From contig JBKQNY010000194.1 of assembly GCA_052145775.1 (NCBI GenBank), positions 1 through 21,966 of the forward strand: a stretch of 21,966 nt of DNA. Direction: 5' to 3'. This document shows positions 15,435-21,317 of this stretch, piece by piece. The DNA is from CAVYPR01 sp052145775. Lineage in GTDB: Bacteria > Actinomycetota > Acidimicrobiia > Acidimicrobiales > RAAP-2. The translations under genes and the position numbers were made by a program. The notes under the pieces were generated by a model, which was given only the letters and a program-made list of their open reading frames with translations, was not told the DNA's origin and made no database searches. Position 1 is the stretch's first letter, and each line of letters starts with the position of its first letter.

Positions 15435-16889
15435 GTGCACGACGCCCCTGGGTCCGCTGGCCGTTCCGGCGACCGGGGTCGTGTGACCTCCGACGAGGGC
15501 CCGCTCGTGGCCCCCCCGGTTCTCGAGCGCGTGCTGACCGCGGCCCTGGCCAGGGGCGGGGAGATGGCCGAGGTGTTCGCCGAGGACCGCCAGTCCACCG
15601 GGGCCGTCCTCGACGACGGCCGGATCGAGGAGCTCTCCTCGGGTCGCGAGCGGGGCGCGGGCATCAGAGTCGTGGTGGGGGAGACGACCGGCTTCGCACA
15701 CACCGCCGACCTCTCCGAGGCGGGCCTGCTGGCGGCGGCCGAGGCGGCCTCCGCCGTGGCCCGGGAGGGGGGCGGCGGGGCGCGCACCGTCTCTCTCCAA
15801 TCGCGCCGCCCGGCCAGCCCGCGGGCCGAGATCCTGCCCTCGGGGGTGGCCAAGCCGGCCAAGCTCGAGCTCCTGGCCCGGGCCGACGAGGCGGCCCGGT
15901 CGAGCGCCGACGCCGTCTCCCAGGTCCAGGCCGGCTACGGCGACTCCCGCCGCCGCATCCTGGTGGCCCGCTCCGACGGCCTGCTGGCCGAGGACGACCA
16001 GGTGCGCACCCGCTTCAACGTGGTGTGCGTGGCCACCGGGGACACCGGCATGCAGACCGGCTACGAGAGCGTGGCCCGGACCGTCGGCTTCGAGGTGTTC
16101 GAGGAGGCCGACGTCGAGGAGCTGGCCCGCACGGCGGCCAAGCGGGCGCTGTCGAAGCTCTCGGCCCGCCCCGCGCCGTCGGGCGAGGTCCCGGTGGTGC
16201 TGGCCGGAGGGAGCGGGGGGATCCTCTTCCACGAGGCCTGCGGCCACGGGCTGGAGGCCGACCACATCGTGAAGGACGCCTCGGTCTACGTGGGCCAGGT
16301 CGGCCAGCAGGTGGCGAGCCCGCTGGTCACCCTGGTCGACGACGGGACCGTGGCCGGGGAGTGGGGCAACTTCTCGGTCGACGACGAGGGCCGCCCGGCC
16401 GCCCGCAACGTGCTGATCGACAACGGCGTGCTCACCGACTACCTCTGGGACTGGCTGCGGGCCCGCAAGGAGAAGAGGGCCTCGTCGGGCAACGGCCGGC
16501 GCCAGAGCTACCAGCACCTCCCCATGGTGCGGATGACCAACACGTTCCTGCTGGCCGGCGAGGAGGACCCCGACGAGATCGTGGCCCAGACGCCCAGCGG
16601 GGTCTACGTGGCCAAGCTCGGGGGCGGCCAGGTCAACACGGCCACCGGGGACTTCGTCTTCGGCACCACCGAGGCCTACCTCATCGAGGGCGGGAGGATC
16701 ACCGAGCCGCTGCGCGACGCCAACCTCATCGGCAACGGACCCGAGGTGCTGCGCCGGATCGACGCCGTGGCCACCGACTTCGCCATGACCCCGGGCACCT
16801 GCGGCAAGGACGGGCAGAGCGTGCCGGTCGGCTGCGGCCAGGCCACCCTGCGGATCACCGGCGTGACCATCGGGGGCACCGCGGCGTGA
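15435..16889 (+). CDS. tldD: Metalloprotease TldD
   Basis: Zinc-dependent subunit of the TldD/TldE heterodimer, which trims unfolded or modified peptides inside the cell and, in Enterobacteria, matures microcin and degrades CcdA. The protein has 484 residues, usual for the family. The catalytic HEACGHGLEAD motif places H266, E267 and H271 as HExxxH, and the third ligand is expected in TPGTCGKDGQSVPVG (C456). NFSVDDEGRPAARNVLIDNGVLTDYLWD and SGVYVAKLGGGQVN are further family signatures. GTG 15435 follows a -10 element by 7 nt, so a leaderless message is likely; GTG 15483 (MTSDEGPL) is a possible internal alternative. The stop overlaps the tldE start (GTGA), ensuring balanced synthesis of the two subunits. 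Confidence 0.95.
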   Translation: MHDAPGSAGRSGDRGRVTSDEGPLVAPPVLERVLTAALARGGEMAEVFAEDRQSTGAVLDDGRIEELSSGRERGAGIRVVVGETTGFAHTADLSEAGLLAAAEAASAVAREGGGGARTVSLQSRRPASPRAEILPSGVAKPAKLELLARADEAARSSADAVSQVQAGYGDSRRRILVARSDGLLAEDDQVRTRFNVVCVATGDTGMQTGYESVARTVGFEVFEEADVEELARTAAKRALSKLSARPAPSGEVPVVLAGGSGGILFHEACGHGLEADHIVKDASVYVGQVGQQVASPLVTLVDDGTVAGEWGNFSVDDEGRPAARNVLIDNGVLTDYLWDWLRARKEKRASSGNGRRQSYQHLPMVRMTNTFLLAGEEDPDEIVAQTPSGVYVAKLGGGQVNTATGDFVFGTTEAYLIEGGRITEPLRDANLIGNGPEVLRRIDAVATDFAMTPGTCGKDGQSVPVGCGQATLRITGVTIGGTAA

Positions 16890-18244
16890 GCGAACTGCTC
16901 GAGCTGGCCGAGTCCGTCGTCGGCCAGGCCAAGGGGGGCGAGGAGGTCGAGGTGTACGTGGCCCGGGGCCACGACACCGAGGTCCGCGCTTACGACGGCC
17001 AGGTCGAGTCGCTGTCGGCCGCCACCTCGGCCGGGGTGGGCATCCGGGTGCTTTTGGCCGGGGCCGACGGCGGCAACCGCCTCGGCTTCGCCTGGGCCGG
17101 CTCGCTCGAGCCCCCGCTGGTGGAGGCGGCGCTGGCCGATGCCCGGGACAACGCCGCCTACGCCACCCCCGACCCTCACGTGGTCCTGGCCAACCCCGAC
17201 GGCGTGGGGGCGGCCGAGCTCGACCTGTGGCACGAGGGGTTCGCCTCGACCCCGACCGACACCAAGGTGCAGATGGCGCTCGACCTCGAGCGCCAGGTGC
17301 GCGGTGCCGACCCCCGGGTCCGACAGGTCGACTCGGCCGACTACGGCGACGGGAGCGTCGAGGTGGCGCTGGCCTCGACCACCGGCATCAGGGCGGCCAC
17401 GCGGCGGACCTCGGCCTTCCTCTCGGTGTCGGCCATCGCCGGCGAGGGGTCCGACACCCAGACCGGCAGCGGCTTCACCGTCGGCCGAGCCGCGGTGGAC
17501 CTCGACCCCGACAAGGCGGCGACCGAGGCGGTCGAGCGGTCGGTGCGCATGCTGGGGGCCGGCAAGGCCCGGTCGGGGCGCTGCACCGTCGTCTTCGACC
17601 CCCGGGTGGCCTCCACGGTGCTGTCGGTGGTCTCCTCGGCCCTCTCCGGCGAGGCGGTGGTGAAGGGAAGATCCTTCTTCGCCGGCCGGGTGGGCGAGAC
17701 CGTGGCCGCGCCCTCGGTCACCCTCGTCGACGACCCCACCGACCCCCGCGCCTTCGGCGCCGCGGCCTACGACGGGGAGGGGCTCGCCTGCCGGCGCAAC
17801 GTACTGGTGGAGCAAGGCGTGCTGCGCGGCTTCCTCTACGACACCGTGGCCGCCCGCCGGGCGGGGACCGCCTCCACCGGCTCGGCCGTGCGGGGAGGAT
17901 TCGCCGGGACGCCGGGGGCGGGCTGCCGGGCCGTGGTCCTCCAACCCGGCACCCTCGGACTCGAAGAAATCCTGGCCGAGGTGGGCGACGCCCTCTACGT
18001 GCAGTCGGTCACCGGCGTGCACTCGGGGGTCAACGCGGTCAGCGGCGACTTCTCGGTCGGGGCCGAAGGGCTCATGGTGCGCGACGGCCGGCTGGCCGAA
18101 CCGGTGCGCGAGGTGACGGTCGCCTCCACCCTGCAGAAGATGCTGCTCTCCCTCCTGCACGTGGGGGCGGACATCGAGTGGCTCCCCGGCATCGCCGCCG
18201 GCCAGACGCTGGCCGTGGGCGACATGCAGCTCAGCGGCAGCTGA
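16886..18244 (+). CDS. tldE: TldE/PmbA, partner subunit of the TldD protease
   Basis: A 452-residue member of the same U62/modulator-of-gyrase family that lacks the HExxxH zinc motif and acts as the non-catalytic half that shapes the substrate channel. Recognisable parts are VEVYVARGHDTEVRAYDGQVESLSAATSAGVGIRVL at the N-terminus, ARSGRCTVVFDPRVASTVLSVVSSALSGEAVVKGRSFFAGRVGE in the middle, and VTGVHSGVNAVSGDFSVGAEGLMVRDGRL near the end. GTG 16886 overlaps the tldD stop by 4 nt. The gene ends 7 nt before the stop of the convergent zinc-ribbon gene. No bacteriocin-like small gene is seen beside it, so the natural substrate is not indicated. Confidence 0.95.
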   Translation: MSELLELAESVVGQAKGGEEVEVYVARGHDTEVRAYDGQVESLSAATSAGVGIRVLLAGADGGNRLGFAWAGSLEPPLVEAALADARDNAAYATPDPHVVLANPDGVGAAELDLWHEGFASTPTDTKVQMALDLERQVRGADPRVRQVDSADYGDGSVEVALASTTGIRAATRRTSAFLSVSAIAGEGSDTQTGSGFTVGRAAVDLDPDKAATEAVERSVRMLGAGKARSGRCTVVFDPRVASTVLSVVSSALSGEAVVKGRSFFAGRVGETVAAPSVTLVDDPTDPRAFGAAAYDGEGLACRRNVLVEQGVLRGFLYDTVAARRAGTASTGSAVRGGFAGTPGAGCRAVVLQPGTLGLEEILAEVGDALYVQSVTGVHSGVNAVSGDFSVGAEGLMVRDGRLAEPVREVTVASTLQKMLLSLLHVGADIEWLPGIAAGQTLAVGDMQLSGS

Positions 18245-18251
18245 CGCGGGG

Positions 18252-18650
18252 TCAGGTGGTTGAGGCCTTGGCCGGAGCCGACTCGTTCTTCGAGCCGGCC
18301 CCCGCCGAGCTGCCACCCGACGAGCTGTCGCCTGACGAGCTGTCGCCCGACGAGCTGGTCCCCGACGAACCGTCGGCCGACCCGCCCGACTCCTTGGCCG
18401 GCGCCGACGGGGAACCCTCGCCGTCGGAGGGCTTTTTCGAACCGCCCGCCTCGGCGCCGGACTTGGATGACGACGAGCGGCTGTCGGTCTTGTAGAAGCC
18501 GCTGCCTTTCAACACGATGCCGATCGTGCCGAAGACCTTGCGCATCGGACCGCCGCAGACGGCGCAGGTGGTGATGGGGTCGTCCGAGAACGACTGCACC
18601 ACCTCGAGGTGCTGCCCGCACTGGGTGCAGGCGTACTCGTAGGTGGGCAT
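18252..18650 (-). CDS. FmdB-type zinc-ribbon protein with Ser/Gly-rich tail
   Basis: A 132-residue protein. The first 55 residues are a zinc ribbon of the FmdB/CxxC_CxxC_SSSS family: MPTYEYACTQCGQHLEVVQSF, then TTCAVCGGPMRKVFGTIGIVLKGSGFYKTDSR, with two CxxC pairs binding one zinc. The rest is low-complexity Ser, Gly, Ala, Asp and Lys and is probably disordered. The family's role is unknown; the name comes from a putative regulator of formamidase. ATG 18650 is set by GAGGAG eight nucleotides upstream and by the conserved MPTYEY start; the frame upstream to 18734 is not coding. A CIRCE operator lies 49 nt before the ATG, so HrcA heat-shock control is likely. Divergent from moaC. Confidence 0.93.
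   Translation of the reverse strand: MPTYEYACTQCGQHLEVVQSFSDDPITTCAVCGGPMRKVFGTIGIVLKGSGFYKTDSRSSSSKSGAEAGGSKKPSDGEGSPSAPAKESGGSADGSSGTSSSGDSSSGDSSSGGSSAGAGSKNESAPAKASTT
18301..18375. repeat. Five tandem 15-bp units inside the zinc-ribbon gene tail
   Basis: Units of 15 bp with consensus CCCGACGAGCTGTCG occupy 18301-18315, 18316-18330, 18331-18345, 18346-18360 and 18361-18375. The second, third and fourth are nearly identical. On the coding (minus) strand they encode repeated SSSGD pentapeptides. The repeat keeps frame, so copy-number change would only lengthen the disordered tail. Confidence 0.8.
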
Positions 18651-18698
18651 GGTCGCTCCTCGTCGCTCGACGTCGGGTCCGGTGGCCGGGTGCCCTCG

Positions 18699-18725
18699 TT
18701 GGCACTCTCCGCCTTTGAGTGCCAA
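18699..18725 (-). promoter_or_regulatory. CIRCE operator (HrcA binding site) upstream of the FmdB-type gene
   Basis: TTGGCACTC (18699-18707) and GAGTGCCAA (18717-18725) are perfect inverted 9-mers separated by exactly 9 nt. The known CIRCE consensus is TTAGCACTC-N9-GAGTGCTAA; each arm differs at one symmetrical position, a variant common in GC-rich bacteria. A minus-strand TAGACT (18730-18725) lies immediately upstream, so the predicted start of transcription falls within the operator, the position expected for HrcA repression. The regulated gene is inferred to be the zinc-ribbon protein. Confidence 0.88.
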
Positions 18726-18774
18726 GTCTAGCAACCGAGGCCGGCATCCCGCCCATGACCGATTCGCTGGGTCC

Positions 18775-18780
18775 TAGAAT
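18775..18780 (+). promoter_or_regulatory. -10 element TAGAAT for leaderless moaC
   Basis: TAGAAT ends 6 nt before the GTG start of moaC, with no ribosome binding site between. Transcription would begin at or near the start codon. It is 49 nt away from the CIRCE element, so moaC is probably not HrcA-controlled. Confidence 0.6.
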
Positions 18781-18786
18781 CGCCCC

Positions 18787-19278
18787 GTGTCCGATCGGAG
18801 CCTGACCCATCTCGACCCCCTCGGCAGCGCCCGGATGGTCGACGTCTCGCCCCGGGAGCCGACCCACCGCCGGGCATTGGCCCGTTGCCGAGTCGCCATG
18901 CTGCCGGAGACGACCACCAAGGTGGCCAACAACGCCATCACCAAGGGGGATGTGATGGCGGCGGCGCGCATCGCCGGCATCCAGGCGGCCAAGCGCACGG
19001 CCGACCTCATCCCCATGTGCCATCCAGTCCTGGTGGGCTCGGTGGCCATCAACTTCTCGATTGGCGACGACTACGTGGAGGTTGAGGCCCAGGTCGAGAC
19101 GGTTGACCGCACCGGCGTCGAGATGGAGGCCATGGCGGCCTGCAGCGTGGCCGCTCTCACCGTCTACGACATGTGCAAGTCGGCCGACCGCACGATGACC
19201 ATCGAGCAGGTCGCCCTCTGGGAGAAGTCCGGCGGCCGTTCGGGCCCCTGGCGGCGGGCCGACCTCGACGGGATCTGA
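18787..19278 (+). CDS. moaC: Cyclic pyranopterin monophosphate synthase MoaC
   Basis: Second step of molybdenum cofactor synthesis: rearranges the MoaA product 3',8-cyclo-GTP into cyclic pyranopterin monophosphate. The 163-residue protein matches the family length. Motifs seen are GSARMVDVS, KGDVMAAARIAGIQAAKRTADLIPMCHPVLV (the active-site MCHP), VETVDRTGVEMEAMAACSVAALTVYDMCKSADR and the Lys/Asp-rich helix end. All look intact. GTG 18787 is directly behind a -10 element, so the message is probably leaderless. No other Moco genes are nearby, and no Moco riboswitch-like leader exists. It converges on the proline-rich gene with 53 nt between stops. Confidence 0.96.
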   Translation: MSDRSLTHLDPLGSARMVDVSPREPTHRRALARCRVAMLPETTTKVANNAITKGDVMAAARIAGIQAAKRTADLIPMCHPVLVGSVAINFSIGDDYVEVEAQVETVDRTGVEMEAMAACSVAALTVYDMCKSADRTMTIEQVALWEKSGGRSGPWRRADLDGI

Positions 19279-19331
19279 CCGCTCCGGCGACACCCCGGTC
19301 GGGTAGCGCGCCGTCGGGCACTCGGCCTCCG

Positions 19332-20981
19332 TCAGCGCTTGCGGCGGCCGGCCCGGGCGAAGAAGTCGGGAGTGATCAGCGGTGGAGGCTCATCCGCCGA
19401 CGTGCTCTTCGTCGGAGTGCCCTTCGCCATGGGAGCCGGGGCACCCCCCAATGCGTCGTTCCCGACGAAGTCGTTCGGGAGAAACGCGGACTGGGCCGAC
19501 CCTAGAAGAGGAGGCGGTGCGTCACCTGTCGCGCCCGCTGCATCGAAACCCGGCGGGGGAGGTGGTGGCGCACCGTCGGGCGTGCCGAATCCCACATCGA
19601 ACATGTCAGTCTCCATAGGGCTGGCGATGCCGGTCTCCATAGGGCTGGCGATGCCGATCGGAGGCGGTGGTGGCGGGCCCTCAGGCTGGAAGGCGCCCCC
19701 AAGGTCCGCGGGCGAGAACCCGGATGGTGCCGAAGGCGGGGGAGCTCCAAGGCCCTCTTCGCCGAGCAGCTCCTGCGGCGAGAACCCATTGAGCGGTGCC
19801 GCCGCTGCCGTCGGGGCACCGATGGCAAAGTCACCGGTGAGGTCGGCGGGGTCGAAGCCGGCGGGAGCCGCCGGGACCGGGGCGGCCACGCCGCGCTCGG
19901 CGACGAAGGACGCCGAGGACAGCACCGGGGGAACGGGCGAGCCCGGGACGACGCTGTCGTTGAGGGACTCACCGGACGCAAAGCCCGGTGGCGGTGCGGC
20001 GGGCGGCCAGACGAGGTTGTCTCCGGGCCACTCCGGGACCGAGGAGTCCGGCTGGGGGGGTGTTTGCGCCTGCCACTGCTCGTCGAATTCCATGTCCTTG
20101 GTGGACAGCGCCGGGGGTGCCGGCACGGGTGGTGGCACCGTGAGTGCGCCCTCTTCGGCAAAGCCAGTCCCGGGGAACACCGGTGGCGGCGGAAGGGGCG
20201 CGGCGTGCGCCCCGAAGACGACCTCGCCGTTCGCCGTCGCAGGTGAAAATGACGGTGGGATCGGGGGTGGCGCGGCATGCGCGCCGTTGAGGCTGCCGAG
20301 CACATCTCCGCTGGCCGAGTACGAGGGCGGCGGAGGAGGCACAACCGGAACCGCGAAGGTGTCCTCAATGGCTGGTCCGCCCGACGCGAACCCCGGTGGA
20401 GGCGGCGGAACGAGTGCCTCTGCACCCGCGGTCGCCGAGAACCCCGGCGGTGGCGGCGGCGGCGGGATCGGTGATCCGAGCGTGTCGCCCTCGGTGACCG
20501 CAGTCGACGCGAACCCCGGCGGTGGAGGTGGCGGCACGAATTCCACCTCGGGTGCGGTGCCTACCGCCCACATGCCGGGCCCATCGGGTGGCAGGTAGGA
20601 GAGCGGTTCGGGAGCTCCTGCGATCAACCCGGCCGACGCTCCCACCACCATGGCGGTCATACCCGGTGGCGGTGGGGGGGGAGCGGCGCCGAACTCCGTA
20701 TCGCCGGGGAAGGCCGCGTCGGAGGGGACAACGAACCCTGGGGGAGGTGGTGGGGGGGCGAGCGCCGGGGTCCCCGGACCGACGGCCGCGGTCTGGGAGC
20801 CGCTCGGCAGCTCCGCGCGCAGTTGGGCCACGGTCCGGACAAGCTCGTCCTGCATCTGCTCGACGCGCACGAGTCGCTCTAGGACCTCCTCCCACAGTTT
20901 CGCCGACGACAAGGCCACTGAGCGAACGAGATCGGCGGTGTCATCGGCGCCGTAGCCAGTGGTTGCATGCTGCGTGGTCAT
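19332..20981 (-). CDS. Proline-rich FH1-like disordered protein of unknown function
   Basis: A 549-residue protein I cannot assign to a family. Residues 16-58 (DLVRSVALSSAKLWEEVLERL, then RVEQMQDELVRTVAQLRAEL) form a likely coiled coil. From residue 75 onward the chain is a repeat array: blocks of prolines, typically PPPPPPGF, spaced by 15-35 residues rich in Ala, Gly, Ser, Asp and Glu. There are 15 runs of three or more prolines, eight of them five to seven long. The end is basic, DFFARAGRRKR. There is no signal peptide, membrane helix or catalytic motif. The pattern resembles the FH1 region of eukaryotic formins and suggests a multivalent scaffold oligomerising through its N-terminus; that is inference. 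ATG 20981 has GGGAGGG about 6 nt upstream. Such a message should need EF-P for translation. Divergent from the pilin gene. Confidence 0.85.
   Translation of the reverse strand: MTTQHATTGYGADDTADLVRSVALSSAKLWEEVLERLVRVEQMQDELVRTVAQLRAELPSGSQTAAVGPGTPALAPPPPPPGFVVPSDAAFPGDTEFGAAPPPPPPGMTAMVVGASAGLIAGAPEPLSYLPPDGPGMWAVGTAPEVEFVPPPPPPGFASTAVTEGDTLGSPIPPPPPPPGFSATAGAEALVPPPPPGFASGGPAIEDTFAVPVVPPPPPSYSASGDVLGSLNGAHAAPPPIPPSFSPATANGEVVFGAHAAPLPPPPVFPGTGFAEEGALTVPPPVPAPPALSTKDMEFDEQWQAQTPPQPDSSVPEWPGDNLVWPPAAPPPGFASGESLNDSVVPGSPVPPVLSSASFVAERGVAAPVPAAPAGFDPADLTGDFAIGAPTAAAAPLNGFSPQELLGEEGLGAPPPSAPSGFSPADLGGAFQPEGPPPPPPIGIASPMETGIASPMETDMFDVGFGTPDGAPPPPPPGFDAAGATGDAPPPLLGSAQSAFLPNDFVGNDALGGAPAPMAKGTPTKSTSADEPPPLITPDFFARAGRRKR
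19609..19656. repeat. Perfect 24-bp tandem duplication in the proline-rich gene
   Basis: Two identical adjacent 24-bp copies (19609-19632 and 19633-19656), beginning GTCTCCATAGGG, encode GIASPMET twice on the minus strand. Identity at every base, including third positions, points to a recent in-frame duplication. Confidence 0.9.
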
Positions 20982-20995
20982 GGACTTCCCTCCCA

Positions 20996-21042
20996 GGCCG
21001 GTTTCCCGCCGGCTACGCCGGGTGCGGGGAAAGCCTCCGGCC
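20996..21042 (-). other. Long interrupted hairpin just upstream of the proline-rich gene
   Basis: Nested complementary arms GGCCGG/CCGGCC, TTTCCC/GGGAAA and CCGGC/GCCGG around a three-base TAC loop give about 17 base pairs, with an unpaired GCCT and a GTGCG/G internal loop (plus-strand bases). On the minus strand it ends 3 nt before the ribosome binding site of the gene starting at 20981. A second hairpin, CCCGAG/CTCGGG (21069-21086), lies further upstream. It may be a translational control element or a regulatory RNA; no known class was matched. Confidence 0.45.
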
Positions 21043-21216
21043 CATTCGACGGGTTGACCACTCCCCTTCCCGAGAGCGGCCTCGGGTGCCAGCGTACCGG
21101 AGAATTGGGCAAAAATCGATAATTACGCAGACTTCCGTCCGCTTGGGACGGGAGATCTCGTACGCACGGAGCGTGTGATCTGCGGTCCTTCCCGATTATC
21201 AAATAAAAAAAAGTTG

Positions 21217-21245
21217 TTGTCTTTGCGTTGACTTTGCCCTACACT
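21217..21245 (+). promoter_or_regulatory. Pilin promoter with upstream A-tract
   Basis: TTGTCT (21217-21222) and TACACT (21240-21245) are spaced by 17 nt, a good housekeeping-sigma promoter. An eight-A tract just upstream (21205-21212) resembles an UP element and suggests high expression. The predicted start of transcription is near 21252, giving a leader of about 66 nt. Confidence 0.7.
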
Positions 21246-21251
21246 CGTGCC

Positions 21252-21270
21252 GCGGGCCGATGGGGCCCGC
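21252..21270 (+). other. 5'-terminal hairpin of the pilin mRNA
   Basis: GCGGGCC (21252-21258) pairs with GGCCCGC (21264-21270) around a GATGG loop. It begins exactly at the predicted first transcribed base. Hairpins at the extreme 5' end often protect abundant messages from decay; that role is inferred here. Confidence 0.55.
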
Positions 21271-21317
21271 AATTCATAGACCAATCGAGGGCCACGAGCC
21301 CGAGAGGGGGAAGACAA

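Larger units (their letters stand above)
20982..21317. other. 336-nt divergent intergenic region between proline-rich and pilin genes
   Basis: No credible gene. It holds, left to right, the ribosome binding site and hairpins of the proline-rich gene, an AT-rich patch (about 21101-21126), a hairpin CTTCCGTCC/GGACGGGAG with GCTTG loop (21132-21154), a TATCAAATAAAAAAAAGTTG A-tract (21197-21216), the pilin promoter and the pilin leader. The high AT content contrasts sharply with the rest of the window. A possible minus-strand -10, TACGCT (21096-21091), could serve the proline-rich gene but has no clear -35. Confidence 0.6.

Noticed and set aside
11719..18251. Identical 7-nt gaps between two convergent gene pairs (nucleotidyltransferase/dxs and tldE/zinc ribbon)
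   Set aside because: The gap sequences differ and no hairpin is centred on them; equal length is most simply coincidence.
18655..18786. CIRCE as a control element for moaC
   Set aside because: The moaC -10 lies 49 nt beyond the operator and points away from it; the operator is placed on the start of transcription of the opposite gene.
19339..20598. 419-codon glycine-rich frame opposite the proline-rich gene
   Set aside because: Its GGGGG-type runs are the complement of the proline codons. It has no start context, and the minus strand has a good ribosome binding site, a coiled coil and ordered repeats.
20996..21060. Plus-strand AAAGCCTCCGGCC stretch resembling the core of a cyclic di-GMP-I (GEMM) riboswitch, attractive because a pilin gene follows
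   Set aside because: The required GGCAAACC-like segment, the tetraloop receptor and the second stem are absent, and the pilin promoter lies about 160 nt further downstream, so this stretch is not in its leader. The sequence is better explained as one arm of the hairpin upstream of the proline-rich gene.
21228..21233. TTGACT as the -35 of the pilin promoter
   Set aside because: It lies only 6 nt from TACACT, and there is no suitable -10 at 16-18 nt downstream; TTGTCT at 21217 has the correct spacing.
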